A model generated the notes under the pieces. That model was not told the DNA's origin and searched no databases. It saw nothing but the letters and a program-made list of their open reading frames with translations. Source: PALSA-660 sp963726435 (lineage in GTDB: Bacteria > Actinomycetota > Coriobacteriia > Anaerosomatales > PALSA-660). Taken from it: a DNA stretch of 64,000 bases. The stretch is from the NCBI GenBank assembly GCA_963726435.1, contig CAVSCJ010000002.1, positions 62,001 to 126,000 of the forward strand. Direction: 5' to 3'. The position numbers were made by a program, and so were the translations under genes. This document shows positions 52,194-62,541 of the stretch, piece after piece (positions within the stretch are counted from its first letter, which is position 1; the number at the start of each line of letters is the position of its first letter).

Positions 52194-53758
52194 CTACCTC
52201 CGGCCAGGCACGCGCGTGAGAGATGTGGCGAAGGATCTCAGGTCCGCTCGCTCGTCTCGCGTCAGACCCAGGAAGAACACAGCCAACCAGTACGCGCCCA
52301 CTGAGTCCTAGCCCGACGATCGCGACACTCATCAGTGTGTTCGTGAGACCAGCAGCGACGAAGCCCCAAGCCACGACTGCGGTGACCAGCAGGAGCGGGT
52401 AGGTGGGCAACACGACGCGGCGCACGTATTCGGCTGGTCCCACCTGCAGGACTCTTCAGCGTGTACCACATGCCCACCGGGAAGAGGACGAACTCCGTGA
52501 TCACCGTGCCGAGGACCACGCCGAGCACCCCCAGTGGTCGTACGAGCAGCAGCGTCAGCGCGAGGTTCAGCACCGCATGGACGCTCGTGAAGGCGAGAAG
52601 GAAGCGAAGACGCCCGGTGCCGACGAAGATCGTGAAGGCGACGGCGAGGTTCGGGAACACCAGCCAGACGAGGAGGAACACCTGGGCGGCGACCGAATTT
52701 GCGGCGAACCGCGGGCCGAGCCATTGAAGCAGGAGGGGCTTGGCCAGCACGACGAGTCCGACAGTGATCGGGAGTACGAAGGCCGCCGTGTATTTCGTAC
52801 CGCGCAGGTACAGCTCCTTGAGCATGCCAGGCCTGGCTTGGGCGTCCAGCTGCGACGCTGCCGGCATCAAGGCGGCTGTGGGAAGTCCAGCCAGAAGGGC
52901 GACGAGACCGTTCAGCTTCGCCGCCGCCTCGTAGATGCCGACCGCGGCTGCTCCCGTGAAGACGCCCAGAACCAGACGATCGGTCTGCTGGTCACCGGCG
53001 AGGGTCGCGAGCTGGATGACGAAGAGGACCCAGCTGAAGCCGAAGATCACGCCGAGTGTCTTGCGGTTCACGAGTCTGGCTGAGAGCCGAACGGCTCCGA
53101 GTTCCCGGTACGCGAGCGCGCATGCCGCGGCGGACCCGGCGATCGTGACGGCGCCGAGCGCGACGAGCAGGACCGCCGGACCTTCTCCCGCGTACACGAC
53201 GGCCGCGGTCGCGACGACGCTGCCCACGACGATCCAGGCCCCGACCCGGGCCGACAGGTCGTAGCGCTGCAGGCCCGCGAGCAACGACACGCCGACGCTC
53301 AACGGCCAGGTGAAGAGTGCGACGACGGCGGATATGGCGAACAGCAGGCGGGCCAGGGATGCGTCCACCGGGCCGAGCTTGAAGATCCAGACGCCGTACT
53401 GGCTGAACAGCAGCAGGAGCCCGGCCACCACGATGCCGACGGCCACGTAGAACGCGAGCGCGTTGGAGATGAGCCCGGCCAGTTCGCCGCTCTCGTTGCG
53501 TGCCCGGTGTTCCGCCGCGTACTTGGTGACCGTGGGGCTGACGCCGAAGTCGAAGAGGCTCAAGTAGACCGACACGGAGCTCGCGAGCAGGAACACGCCG
53601 TAGTTCGGTAAGCCGAAGTCGCGGATCAGCAGCGGCATGAAGACGAACGACGCGGCAAGCTGGAGAAGGGTCACCCAGGCACTCGCAAGGGTGTTGCGCG
53701 CGATGACCGACTTCTCGCTGATGGCAGTCCTCCGGCCTTCGTGCGGGAGCGCGTGCAC
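52194..53758 (-). CDS. Wzx-type polysaccharide flippase (MATE/MOP superfamily), frameshifted at 3' end
   Basis: About 520-aa membrane protein with around 13 helices. N-terminal NTLASAWVTLLQLAASFVFM, then IRDFGLPNYGVFLLASS and the family's SLFDFGVSPTVTKYAAEH loop, as in Wzx/RfbX proteins that flip undecaprenyl-PP-linked glycans. Frame changes near 52455 and 52310; the final frame gives GAYWLAVFFLGLTRDERAD and a stop at 52194-52196. Start unclear: GTG 53756-53758 is in frame, but the best ribosome site (GGAGG) precedes an ATC codon at residue 13. It lies directly upstream of the GT39-like gene. Confidence 0.85.
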
Positions 53759-53841
53759 TTGTCGCGCCCGCGGGCAGAACCTAGAGTATCGGAGTGTCCA
53801 GCGGCAGGATAGCCGGGCCACACCGCCGATGGAGGCACCGC

Positions 53842-54264
53842 ATGCGCTTCGACTCCGAGTCGATCGAGGAGATCCGCGAGGGCGACAGGATCGTGGCAGT
53901 CATCGTCCGGGCAGCGTACGACGAACCGGGTGCCCATTTCTTCTCGGAGGACCACTTCTCCCAGCAGCTGGGCGTCATCAACTACCCCACCGGGCACCGG
54001 ATCGTTCCGCACGTGCACAACCGGGTGCCTCGCGAGGTCATGTACACGCAGGAGACCCTGTTCGTCCGCAGCGGACGCGTCAGAGTGGATCTGTACCGGG
54101 ATGACCGTAGCTTCCTCGACAGCCGCGAACTCGGCGCAGGCGACGCGATACTGCTGTCGACCGGGGGTCACGGGTTCGAGATCATCGAGGAGTGCTCGAT
54201 GGTCGAGGTCAAACAGGGCCCGTACGTCGGCGAGGGCGACAAGACCCGATTCGAGCCCCGCTAG
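53842..54264 (+). CDS. cupin-domain protein
   Basis: 140-aa single-domain cupin, intact. ATG 53842 after GGAGG (53831-53835). Cupin motif 1 region YPTGHRIVPHVHNRVPRE with two His, and motif 2 LGAGDAILLSTGGHGFEII. Small cupins in such loci may be sugar isomerases/epimerases or sensors; this one lacks the FdtA/RmlC sequence features I know. It is divergent from the flippase and its stop overlaps the convergent glycosyltransferase stop in a shared CTAG. Confidence 0.78.
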   Translation: MRFDSESIEEIREGDRIVAVIVRAAYDEPGAHFFSEDHFSQQLGVINYPTGHRIVPHVHNRVPREVMYTQETLFVRSGRVRVDLYRDDRSFLDSRELGAGDAILLSTGGHGFEIIEECSMVEVKQGPYVGEGDKTRFEPR

Positions 54265-55272
54265 CCGCCCCTGACCCTCTCGCGGAGACGACGCAGCGGC
54301 GGGACCGCGTCGATGAAGCGCGCCATGGCGGCCCTGAGCGGCATCCCGAGAGGTGGGGCCTGCGCCTCGGTGACGCGGCGGATGCCGTGCTCGTAGCCGG
54401 GCTCGACCGCTCGGACCCGGCGCGACGGCTTTCTCGATCGCCGAGATGTAGGGGGCGTACACGACGCGTTCGATCTCGGGCGAGATGTGGTAGTCGGGAT
54501 CGGCCGGGGTGAAGCGAAGAGCGCCGTCGCCTGCGATGGCGAACGAGCTGTAGTGGTAGAAGATGAGCGGCATCCCCGTCGACCGTGATCCCGTCGGGCG
54601 CTTCGGCGACGTTCGTACTCTCTCCACGTTCCACGGCGCCAGCCCCGCGCCGGGATGCTGGAGGACCACGACCCCCGGGAACCGCTCCGGCCAGTCGTCC
54701 AGGTACATCTGGTCGGCGATCTTGCCGTCCTCGAGACGGTCGTAGCACCACTCGATGCACCGATCCCGCCACCACTGGAGCGCAGCGATGCCGCGCGAGT
54801 CGTTGCGGAAGGTCAGGTACTCGACGTTGTAGATCCCGGACTTCGTGATCAGGTGCTCCCATCGCGGCGCGTAGCCGGTGCTCGATGATCGACATCGAGC
54901 CCGTCGCCGAGTTCGTCGAACAGCGGCTCCGGGTCCGAGAAGAACATGAGGTCCGCGTCGACGTAGGTGACCGACTCCAGCTCGGGCCGGTGGCGTAGCA
55001 CCCAGAGCGCCACGCTCGGCGTGCACGTCCAGCAGTACTCGAGCGCGTTGCGCGTCTGCTTGGCGGCCCGAAGCGCGTCGTCCTCGAAGTCGGCGAGGCG
55101 GATCGAGCTCGGCATGGGGGAGCGCGAGCTTCGCGAGCGTCTCGTAGGCGGTGTCGTCCATGCACAGGATCCACAGCGTGAAGTCCCCTGCATACCTCTC
55201 GAGCGACTCATAGAGCGCCAGCCCGCGGAAGAGGAACTCCCGGTCGAAGAGCGTGCAGTAGGCGTGTCCCAT
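54261..55272 (-). CDS. glycosyltransferase-like protein (GT-A fold), frameshifted
   Basis: About 335 aa. Starts MGHAYCTLFDREFLFRGLAL (ATG 55270-55272), then DFTLWILCMDDTAYETL and SVTYVDADLMFFSDPEPLFDEL with the DxD motif typical of GT8/GT-A transferases. Later parts are SGIYNVEYLTFRNDSRG, DQMYLDDWPERFPGV and QHPGAGLAPWNVE. The end is FIDAVPPLRRLRERVRGG at 54261-54263. Frame changes near 55105, 54880, 54575 and 54425. Begins 12 bases after the aminotransferase stop. Confidence 0.75.
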
Positions 55273-55283
55273 CGGCGAGCGTC

Positions 55284-56408
55284 TCAGGCCAGCGAGTTCA
55301 CGGACGAGGCGACGAACTCGACCTCGGCGTCCGTGAGCTGCGGGAACATCGGGAGTGAGAGGATCTCGCCGGCGAGCGATTCCGCAACGGGTAGCGCGCC
55401 CTTGGCGACGCCGAGGTCCGCGTAGGCCTTCTGCAGGTGGATCGGGATCGGGTAGTGGATGAGCGTGCCGACGCCGACTTCGCCGAGGCGCGCCGCGAGT
55501 CCGTCGCGATCGCCGTGCCGCACCACGTAGAGGTGCCAGGCATGCTTTCCCCAGGGCTGAGCGACCGGCGTCGTGACGGCCCGGCGAGTCGATGAGTCGC
55601 GCGTAGGTCTCGGCGATCGCCGTGCGTCGCTCGGTTACCGGCGTCGAGGAGCGGCAGCTTCGCGGAGAGCACCGCGGCCTGGATCTCGTCGAGCCGGCTG
55701 TTGACGCCCTTGATCTCGTGAACGTAGCGGCGGGTCTGGCCGTAGTTGCGCAGCATCTTGAGCCGCTCGGCGCCGGCCGAGTCGCGTGCGACCACCGCTC
55801 CGCCGTCGCCGTAGCAGCCGAGGTTCTTGCTCGGGTAGAAGCTGAACGCCGCGAAGTCGCCCAGCGTGCCGGCTTTGCGCCCCCGATACTCGGCCCCGTG
55901 GGCCTGGCATGCGTCCTCGACCACCGCGAGATCGAACTCGTGAGCGACGGCCAGGATCGGGTCCATGTCCGCCGACTGTCCGTAGAGATGGACTGGCACG
56001 ATGGCCTTGAGGCGCGCTCCCAGCCGCCGCTTCTCGGCCGCAGACGAGTTCGCGCAGCCTCTCGGGATCCATCGTGAAGCTCGCCTCGTCGACGTCGACG
56101 AGCAGCGGGATCGCGCCGCACGCCGAGATCGCCGAGGCGGTGGGGACAGCAGTGTTGGGGACGGTGACGACGTAGTCGCCGGGCTCGACCCCGGCCGCGA
56201 CCAGAGCCAGGTGGATGGCTTCGGTGCCCGACCCGACGCCGACAACGTGCGACTCCTCGCCCAAGTAGTCCGCGAACTCGCTTTCGAACGCTTCGAGATG
56301 CTCGCCGAGGACGAACCAACCCGAGTCGACGACATGGTCTATCGCGGCACGGATCGACGGCCCCTCGTCTTCGAGCTCGCGTCTCAGGTCGCCGAAGGGC
56401 ACGTTCAC
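55284..56408 (-). CDS. DegT/DnrJ/EryC1 sugar aminotransferase, frameshifted
   Basis: About 375-aa PLP enzyme. VNVPFGDLRRELEDEGP at the start (GTG 56406-56408, after AAAGGA), VGVGSGTEAIHLALVAAGV, VVEDACQAHGAEYRGRKAG and the Lys motif FSFYPSKNLGCYGDGG. The C-terminal part reads IHYPIPIHLQKAYADLGV. Resembles enzymes that make 3-amino sugars such as dTDP-3-amino-3,6-dideoxyhexoses (FdtB/DesV type). Frame changes near 56040, 55640 and 55565. Likely acts with the glycosyltransferase that follows. Confidence 0.87.
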
Positions 56409-56599
56409 GTTCGGGCATCCTTTCGGAGTTCCGCCGCGCGCGCACGGCGTGGTGCGCGCGGCGCGCAACTCCTTGTTCGTTGGCGGGACATGTGCCACCG
56501 TACTTCGTGCCTGCCGTGTCCGCAAGGAGTGTCGGGCCGCCTGCGGCGGCCTGCGGCGACGCGAGAGCCCGCCGATCGCGATCCGAGGTGAGCAGCGAC

Positions 56600-57714
56600 A
56601 TGATCCCCGTCAACGAACCCCGTCATCGGCGAGCAGGAGCGCGCGTACGTGCGACGAGTGCCTGGAGACGGGCTGGATCTCGTCGGCCGGGCGCTTCATC
56701 GACGAGTTCGAGCAGCGAGTGGGCCGCGTACTGCGGCATGAAGCACGGCGTCGCCGTCTCCAACGGCACGGTCGCGCTCGCAGCTCGCGGTCGCGTCGCT
56801 CGGGCTCGGAGCCGGGCGACGAGGTCATCATGCCGACGTTCACGATCATCTCGTGCGCGCTGGCCGCGATCTACAACGGCGCCATGCCGGTGCTGGTGGA
56901 CTCGCGATCCCGAGACCTGGTGCATGGACGTCGCGCAGGTCGACGCGAGGATCACCCCGCGCACGCGGGCGATCATGCCGGTGCACATCTACGGTCACCC
57001 CGTCGACATGGATCCGCTGCGCGAGCTCGCCGACGCACACGGTCTCGTCGATCATCGAGGACGCCGCCGAGGCGCACGGCGCCGAGTACAAGGGCCGGCG
57101 CTGCGGCGGGCTCGGCGACATCAGCTGCTTCAGCTTCTACGCGAACAAGATCATCACGACCGGCGAGGGCGGCATGGTCCTCACCAACGACGACGACGTC
57201 GCCGCGGCGGCTCGCTCGAAGCGCAACCTGTGCTTCCAGGAGACCGCCGCTTCTACCACACGGAGCTCGGCTACAACTTCCGCCTGACGAACCTGCAGGC
57301 GGCGCTCGGCGTGGCGCAGCTCGAGCGCATCGACGAGATCGTCGCGCACAAGCGCCGGATGGGGCGCGCGTACACGGACGGCGCTCGCGGGGCTTCCGCT
57401 GCAGCTGCCGGTCGAGCGCGAGTGGGCGACGCAACGTCTACTGGATGTACGGCGTCGTGCTCGACGACGCGGTGGGCATGGACGCCGCGGAGTTCGCCGC
57501 ACGCCTCGCCGAGAAGGGCGTCCAGACCCGGCCGTTCTTCCTCGGCATGCACGAGCAGCCGGCCTTCCGCGAAGCGTGGGCTGTTCGCGGGCGAGCGCTA
57601 CCCGGTGGCCGAGCGCCTCGCGCGCAGGGGCTCTACCTGCCGTCGGGACTGGCGCTGACCGACGAGCAGCTGGCGCAAACCGTTGCCGCCGTCACTGAGG
57701 TCCTCGGCCGATGA
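56600..57714 (+). CDS. DegT family aminotransferase (perosamine synthase-like), heavily frameshifted
   Basis: About 370 aa when the frames are joined. N-terminus MIPVNEP, then LETGWISSAGRFIDEFEQR, YCGMKHGVAVSNGTVAL, GDEVIMPTFTIISCALAAI, IIEDAAEAHGAEYKGRRCGG and the Lys motif FSFYANKIITTGEGGMVL, as in GDP-perosamine synthase (RfbE/Per). About nine single-base frame changes occur between 56630 and 57600, the densest cluster in the window. ATG 56600-56602 after GGTGA. Stop overlaps the following GT4 ATG (ATGA). Confidence 0.83.
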
Positions 57715-59012
57715 GGATCGGCGTCGTCCCGAACCTGGATCGTGCCGCCGGCGGCGCATACCAGTACGCGGTGACAATGGTGCGGGCGCTGGCCGACATG
57801 GACCTCGAAGACGAGGTCGTCCTGTTTCTCTACGCCGGCGAGTCGGTGCCCGACGAGCTGGCAGACTCGGGCTTCGAAGCAGTCGAGCTGCGTACCGTGA
57901 CGGGGGCGGGACGCGCCGTCTGGGAGCCCCTTTCGCGCGTCCTCTCGCCACGCACGCGCGGCCGGCTGCGTCGCTTGGCGTCGGGAGCGCCTGCACCGGA
58001 CTCGGCCCCCACGGGCAGCACGACGTCTGGGCGTTGGCGTCTGATGGACCCGCTTTGGAGGCGATGGTTCGAGGCTCGCGGCGTGGATCTGCTGGTCTTC
58101 ACCAACGAGAACGACCTCGCATTCCTCACAGGCATTCCCTATGTCGTCGCCATCCACGACCTCCAACACCGGCTACATCCCGAGTACGAGGAGGTCTCGG
58201 CCGACGGAGAAGCCGAGCGCCGAGAGTACCGGGTGGGCAATTGCGTCCGAGACGCGACACTCGTGCTTGTCGATTCCGAGGTCGGCAGGGAAGACATGAT
58301 CGAGTTCTACGGCCCGGAGGGGGTCAGCGCCGAAGCAGTGCTCGCGCTGCCGTTCCTGCCGGCCGACTACCTCGACGCAACGGTGTCGGCGGAAGACCGC
58401 GCGCTCGTCCGCGAGACGTACGATCTGCCCGCGCGATACCTCTTCTATCCGGCTCAGTTCGCGCCGTCGAAGAACCACGTCCGGATCGTAGAGGCGATCG
58501 GCGCGCTGAATGACGGGGGCTTGCCGGTACATCTCGTACTCGCAGGCACACACTCCGGTGCGTTGCGGGAACGAACCTATGCCGAGGTCCTCGCCACGGC
58601 CGGGCGCCTTGGTGTTCCGGGACTCATCCACGATGTCGGCTACGTGCCCGACGAGGCGATGCCGGCGCTCTACGCTGAAGCGTATGCGCTGGTCATGCCG
58701 ACCTTCTTCGGACCCACCAACATCCCGATCCTCGAGGCCTGGCGCGTCGGTTGCCCGGTGATCACATCGGACATCCGGGGCGTGCGCGACCAGGCCGGTG
58801 AAGCCGCCTTACTGGTCGATCCCGAGTCCGTGGAGTCGATCGCCGAGGGAATCAAGCGCCTGGTAGAGGATCCCGCCCTGCGGGAGACCTATGCCAACAG
58901 AGGGCGAGAGCGGCTCGCCACGTATACACGGGAAGACTACATGGGGCGACTAGCCTCGGCGCTCGAAGTGGCGAGGCAGCGTATCGCTGCCGAGCGAGAC
59001 ACGCGATCCTGA
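57711..59012 (+). CDS. GT4 family glycosyltransferase
   Basis: 433-aa retaining glycosyltransferase, intact. GVVPNLDRAAGGAYQYAVTM at the start, TNENDLAFLTGIPYVVAIHD followed by LQHRLHPEYEE, YLFYPAQFAPSKNHVRIVEA, LIHDVGYVPDEAMPALYAEA and LVMPTFFGPTNIPILEAWRV (nucleotide-binding block). The ending resembles GT4 enzymes acting on mannose- or perosamine-type donors. ATG 57711 overlaps the aminotransferase stop, so the two probably serve the same sugar. Confidence 0.93.
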   Translation: MRIGVVPNLDRAAGGAYQYAVTMVRALADMDLEDEVVLFLYAGESVPDELADSGFEAVELRTVTGAGRAVWEPLSRVLSPRTRGRLRRLASGAPAPDSAPTGSTTSGRWRLMDPLWRRWFEARGVDLLVFTNENDLAFLTGIPYVVAIHDLQHRLHPEYEEVSADGEAERREYRVGNCVRDATLVLVDSEVGREDMIEFYGPEGVSAEAVLALPFLPADYLDATVSAEDRALVRETYDLPARYLFYPAQFAPSKNHVRIVEAIGALNDGGLPVHLVLAGTHSGALRERTYAEVLATAGRLGVPGLIHDVGYVPDEAMPALYAEAYALVMPTFFGPTNIPILEAWRVGCPVITSDIRGVRDQAGEAALLVDPESVESIAEGIKRLVEDPALRETYANRGRERLATYTREDYMGRLASALEVARQRIAAERDTRS

Positions 59013-59047
59013 TGCGACGCTTGACTGTCGACTGGAAGGGAGCACGA

Positions 59048-59839
59048 GTGACCCCACTACATGGGGACGGCGCAAGCGGTCTCTTCTCCCGCTACGCCAG
59101 CTTCTACGACGCCCTGTACGCCGACAAGGACTACGAGGCCGAGTGCGACTTCCTGGTCCTCGTGCTCGGCGAACACGGGGTCGGAGCAGGTGCGAGCATC
59201 CTCGACCTCGGCAGCGGCACGGGGAACCACGACATCCCGCTCGCCCGGCGCGGGTTCGAGGTTACCGGGGTCGACCGCTCGGCCGAGATGGTCGGTCTCG
59301 CGCGGGAGAAGGCTGCGGAGGCGGGGATGGCCGTCGACTTCGTGGTCGGCGACGTTCGCGACATCGACCTCGGACGCACCTTCGATGCTGTGGTGTCCAT
59401 GTTCGCGGTGGTCTGCTACCAGCTCACGAACGATGACCTGTTGCGCATGTTCACCGACGTCAGGCGACACCTTGAGGCCGGTGGGCTGTTCGTGTTCGAT
59501 GGCTGGTTCGGACCGGGTGTTCTCGTGAATCAGCCGGAAGTAAGGACGAAGGTCGTCACCGATGCCTCCGGCGACGTCATCACCCGCGTTGCGAGGCCCA
59601 CGCTCGATGTGCTTGCGGATACGGTTGAGGTGGCCTACGAGGTAAAGCGAGAGTCAGGCGGCAAGGTCGTCGCGGAGACGTCGGAGACGCACCCGATGCG
59701 CTTCATCTTCGCCCAGGAGATCGTCCTGCTCTTGGGGCTTTCGGGGCTCGAACTGGTCGCGTTCGGTCCGTTCATGGACGTGAGCCGACCGATCACGGCA
59801 TCTGACTGGAACTTCTCGGCGGTTGCTCGGGCGATCTGA
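59048..59839 (+). CDS. class I SAM-dependent methyltransferase
   Basis: 263-aa enzyme, intact. SAM-binding loop ILDLGSGTGNHDIPLARRG, FEVTGVDRSAEMVGLAREKA, VVGDVRDIDLGRTFDAVVSM. GTG 59048 is preferred because GGAAGGGAG lies 5 bases before it; ATG 59012, overlapping the GT4 stop, is in frame too. The N-terminal FSRYASFYDALYADKDYEAE helps bind substrate in sugar methyltransferases. Likely methylates a sugar of the surface glycan. Confidence 0.88.
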   Translation: MTPLHGDGASGLFSRYASFYDALYADKDYEAECDFLVLVLGEHGVGAGASILDLGSGTGNHDIPLARRGFEVTGVDRSAEMVGLAREKAAEAGMAVDFVVGDVRDIDLGRTFDAVVSMFAVVCYQLTNDDLLRMFTDVRRHLEAGGLFVFDGWFGPGVLVNQPEVRTKVVTDASGDVITRVARPTLDVLADTVEVAYEVKRESGGKVVAETSETHPMRFIFAQEIVLLLGLSGLELVAFGPFMDVSRPITASDWNFSAVARAI

Positions 59840-59932
59840 GCGAAAGCGGGTCGAGCCCATCGTGGCGAACAGCCTGGCGGTACGTCGCGGGCCGGTCTCG
59901 TCCGTGTGGAGCCGTTCATTCTGGCCGCAGGA

Positions 59933-59938
59933 TATACT
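59933..59938 (+). promoter_or_regulatory. possible -10 element before epimerase gene
   Basis: TATACT, 73 bases before the ATG at 60011. No convincing -35. The gap 59840-60010 holds nothing else I can name. Confidence 0.3.
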
Positions 59939-60010
59939 CTGACGTTGAGGCTGGTCGCGGCTGCCGGGCGAACGCACTAGGCCCGTTGACACACCCGTCG
60001 GAGGGCTCCG

Positions 60011-61010
60011 ATGCACACAGATTGGCGCAAGGCGCTTGCGGGCAAGCGCGTGCTCGTCACCGGAGGCCTCGGCTTCATCGGCAGCAACTCTGGCCATTCG
60101 GCTCGTCGAGTGCGGGGCGAAGGTCACGCTGCTCGACGCGATGATCCCGGGCCACGGCGGCAACGTCTTCAACATCAAGCCGGTCGAGTCCGACGTGACC
60201 GTGAACTTCTCCGACGTGCGTGACGAACACAGCCTCAACTACATCGTGCGCGACAAGGACTACATCTTTCATCTGGCCGGACAGAACGACCACGTCCTGA
60301 GCCTCACCGACCCCTACGCCGACATCGACATCAACATCAAAGGGTCGGTCTCGCTGCTCGAGGCGTGCCGCAAGCACAACCCCACGGTCCGCCTGGTGTA
60401 CACCGGCACGCGGGGGGAGTACGGCTCGGTCGCCAAGCTGCCTGCCAGCGAGGACACGCCGATCAACCCGAAGGGCCTCTACGAGCTGTCGAGCTTGACC
60501 GCGCAGAAGGTCTTCAAGATCTACAACGACAATCATGGCGTCAGATCGGTCACGCTGCGTCTGACCAACATCTACGGCGAGCGGGCGCAGATGCATCACG
60601 ACCGTTTCGGCGTCGCCAACTGGTTCGTCCGGCTCGCGCTCGACGGCCGGACGATCCCGGTGTTCGGTGACGGCAGCATCCTGCGGGACTTCGTGTACGT
60701 CGGCGACTGCGTAGAGGCGATCCTCGCCTCGGCCTGCACCGACGAAGCGTACGGCGAGGTCCTCAACGTGGGCGACGACCGCCCGTCGAGCTTCCTCGAA
60801 CTGGCGAAGACCGTCGTCGACGAGGCCGGATCAGGCGCTTGGGAGCTGGCCCCGTTCTCGGAAGAGCGCGCCGCGACCGAGCCGGGCGACTTCTACTCGG
60901 ACATCAGCAAGATCCGCCGAATGGTCGGCTGGTCGCCGAGCACCTCTTTGCGCGACGGCCTGCGTCTCACGGTCGACTTCTATCGCCGCTACAAGGAGCA
61001 GTACTGGTGA
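60011..61010 (+). CDS. NAD-dependent epimerase/dehydratase (extended SDR), one frameshift
   Basis: About 333-aa nucleotide-sugar enzyme. RVLVTGGLGFIGSN gives the Rossmann GxxGxxG; frame change near 60090. Later FHLAGQNDHVLSLTDPYAD, LVYTGTRGEYG, LRLTNIYGERAQMHHDRFG, VFGDGSILRDFVYVGDCVEA. The usual catalytic YxxxK is replaced by LYELSSLTAQK, with Ser where Lys is expected. I recall relatives with a similar YELSNL-like segment, so this may be a family trait rather than damage. ATG 60011 after GGAGGG. Coupled to the next gene. Confidence 0.9.
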
Positions 61011-61813
61011 GGAGCATCTTGTCCGGCCTTGGTGCGCTCCGCGGCTGTGGGGGCATCTCGGGGCTCGGCCTCGCCGGTGACTACGGCTCATGGGAAGACG
61101 CACTGGCGGCAAGTACCGGCTACGACGACGAGGCGATCTTGGAGAAGACGAGGATCGCCGCCTTGGCTGCCAAACATGGCGAAGCGGCCTTCGAACGCGA
61201 CTCGGTGGTCTTTGAGCGGCCAGAGTATGCGTGGCCGCTGCTGGCAGCGCTCATGTGGGTGGCGGCCAGGAACAAAGGCCGACTGAGCGTGCTCGACTTC
61301 GGGGGGTCGCTCGGCAGCAGCTACTTCCAGCACCGTGTGTTCCTCGAGCGGCTGGACTCGGTTCGCTGGGTGGTCGTCGAGCAGCCCGGTCATGTCAGAG
61401 TAGGACAAAGCGAGTTCGCCGACGAACGGCTGCGCTTCTGTGCCGCCATTGACGAAGCGGCCGCAGAGTCTCCGCCGGATGTGATCGTGCTGAGCAGTGT
61501 CCTGCAGTATCTGGAGCGGCCGCACGAGGTCCTTTCGGCGCTGCTCGGGCTCGAGTGCGAACACATGGTGCTCGACCGTACGACGGTCTGGGACGGTCGG
61601 AGGGACCGCCTCTGTGTCCAGACAGTGCCCCCCGAGATCTACGACGTGAGCTACCCGTGCTGGGTCCTCTCAGAGGCCAGGCTGGACTCGGAACTGGCCG
61701 AGGCGGGCTACCGGCGAGTCGCCGATCTTGCGGTGCAGGAGCTTCGAGACAACGGCCTACGCTATCGAGAGATGGGCGCGTTGCTCGGGCGCGTCGCGGG
61801 CCGACCGACCTGA
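61007..61813 (+). CDS. putative methyltransferase (TIGR04325/LIC12133 type)
   Basis: 268 aa, intact. GDYGSWEDALAASTGYD near residue 25 is the hallmark of this family, then LSVLDFGGSLGSSYFQHRVF (SAM-binding), VRWVVVEQPGHVRVGQ and DVIVLSSVLQYLERPHEVLS. GTG 61007 overlaps the epimerase stop. Known only from surface glycan loci; substrate unknown. Confidence 0.88.
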   Translation: MRSILSGLGALRGCGGISGLGLAGDYGSWEDALAASTGYDDEAILEKTRIAALAAKHGEAAFERDSVVFERPEYAWPLLAALMWVAARNKGRLSVLDFGGSLGSSYFQHRVFLERLDSVRWVVVEQPGHVRVGQSEFADERLRFCAAIDEAAAESPPDVIVLSSVLQYLERPHEVLSALLGLECEHMVLDRTTVWDGRRDRLCVQTVPPEIYDVSYPCWVLSEARLDSELAEAGYRRVADLAVQELRDNGLRYREMGALLGRVAGRPT

Positions 61814-62541
61814 TGCCCCCCGACGGCGCCACAGAACCGCCGCTCGAGGTGGTCATTCCCGTCCACAACGAAGGCGGCGATCTGCTCAAGCGGATCGATG
61901 AGATCCAAGCGGCGCTCGACCGCGCGGGAGTAGACAGCAGGTTCCTGCTTGTTGAGAACGGGAGCACGGACGACACGTGGTCGCTTGCCCTGAGTCTCGA
62001 GGATCAAGGCTCGGTCCGGGCTCTGAGATCGCCAGTGGCCGACTACGGCGCAGCATTGAGGCTGGGCGTCCATGAGGCCAAGGCTCCCGTCCTTGCGCTG
62101 GCCGAGATCGACTTCTGCGACGCAGGATTCATCAGACAGGGTGTTGCGCTTCTCGACGAGCAGGTCGACCTTGTGCAGAGTTCCAAGGCGTGCAAGGGTG
62201 CCGTTGACCGGCGACCGCTGCTGCGCCGAGCGATCACCCGCGGGTTCAACCTGTGGCTGCGCCTGAGTCTGGGGTTCGAGGGGACCGACACCCACGGGAT
62301 GAAGGTGGCTCGCCGAGAAGTGCTCGATGCCTTGGTGTCCGAGTGTGTTCTGGACGGCAACCTGCTGGCGACCGAGATCGTCATCCGAGCGCAGAGAAAG
62401 GGCCTGAAGGTGCGAGAGCTTCCCGTGTCGATCTGCGAGACACGCGAGTCGGCGGTTGGGGTCTTTGACCGAGTGCCGTCGACGCTTCGTGACATGAGCA
62501 GGCTCAGGCGCGCTCTGAAGGGTCCCGGGCGAAGCCAGTGA
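61813..62541 (+). CDS. GT2 family glycosyltransferase
   Basis: 242 aa, intact. LEVVIPVHNEGGDLLKRIDE, FLLVENGSTDDTWSLAL, RSPVADYGAALRLGVHEA, VLALAEIDFCDAGFI (metal-binding acidic pair) and GFEGTDTHGMKVARREVLD, then a C-terminal VRELPVSICETRESAVG. Resembles polyprenyl-phosphate sugar synthases of the GT2 family. ATG 61813 overlaps the preceding stop (TGATG). Coupled to the FAD protein by a GTGA overlap. Confidence 0.88.
   Translation: MPPDGATEPPLEVVIPVHNEGGDLLKRIDEIQAALDRAGVDSRFLLVENGSTDDTWSLALSLEDQGSVRALRSPVADYGAALRLGVHEAKAPVLALAEIDFCDAGFIRQGVALLDEQVDLVQSSKACKGAVDRRPLLRRAITRGFNLWLRLSLGFEGTDTHGMKVARREVLDALVSECVLDGNLLATEIVIRAQRKGLKVRELPVSICETRESAVGVFDRVPSTLRDMSRLRRALKGPGRSQ

Noticed and set aside
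53671..56613. 980-aa minus-strand ORF
   Set aside because: A patchwork of an aminotransferase, a glycosyltransferase and antisense cupin sequence joined by frameshifts, not one gene.
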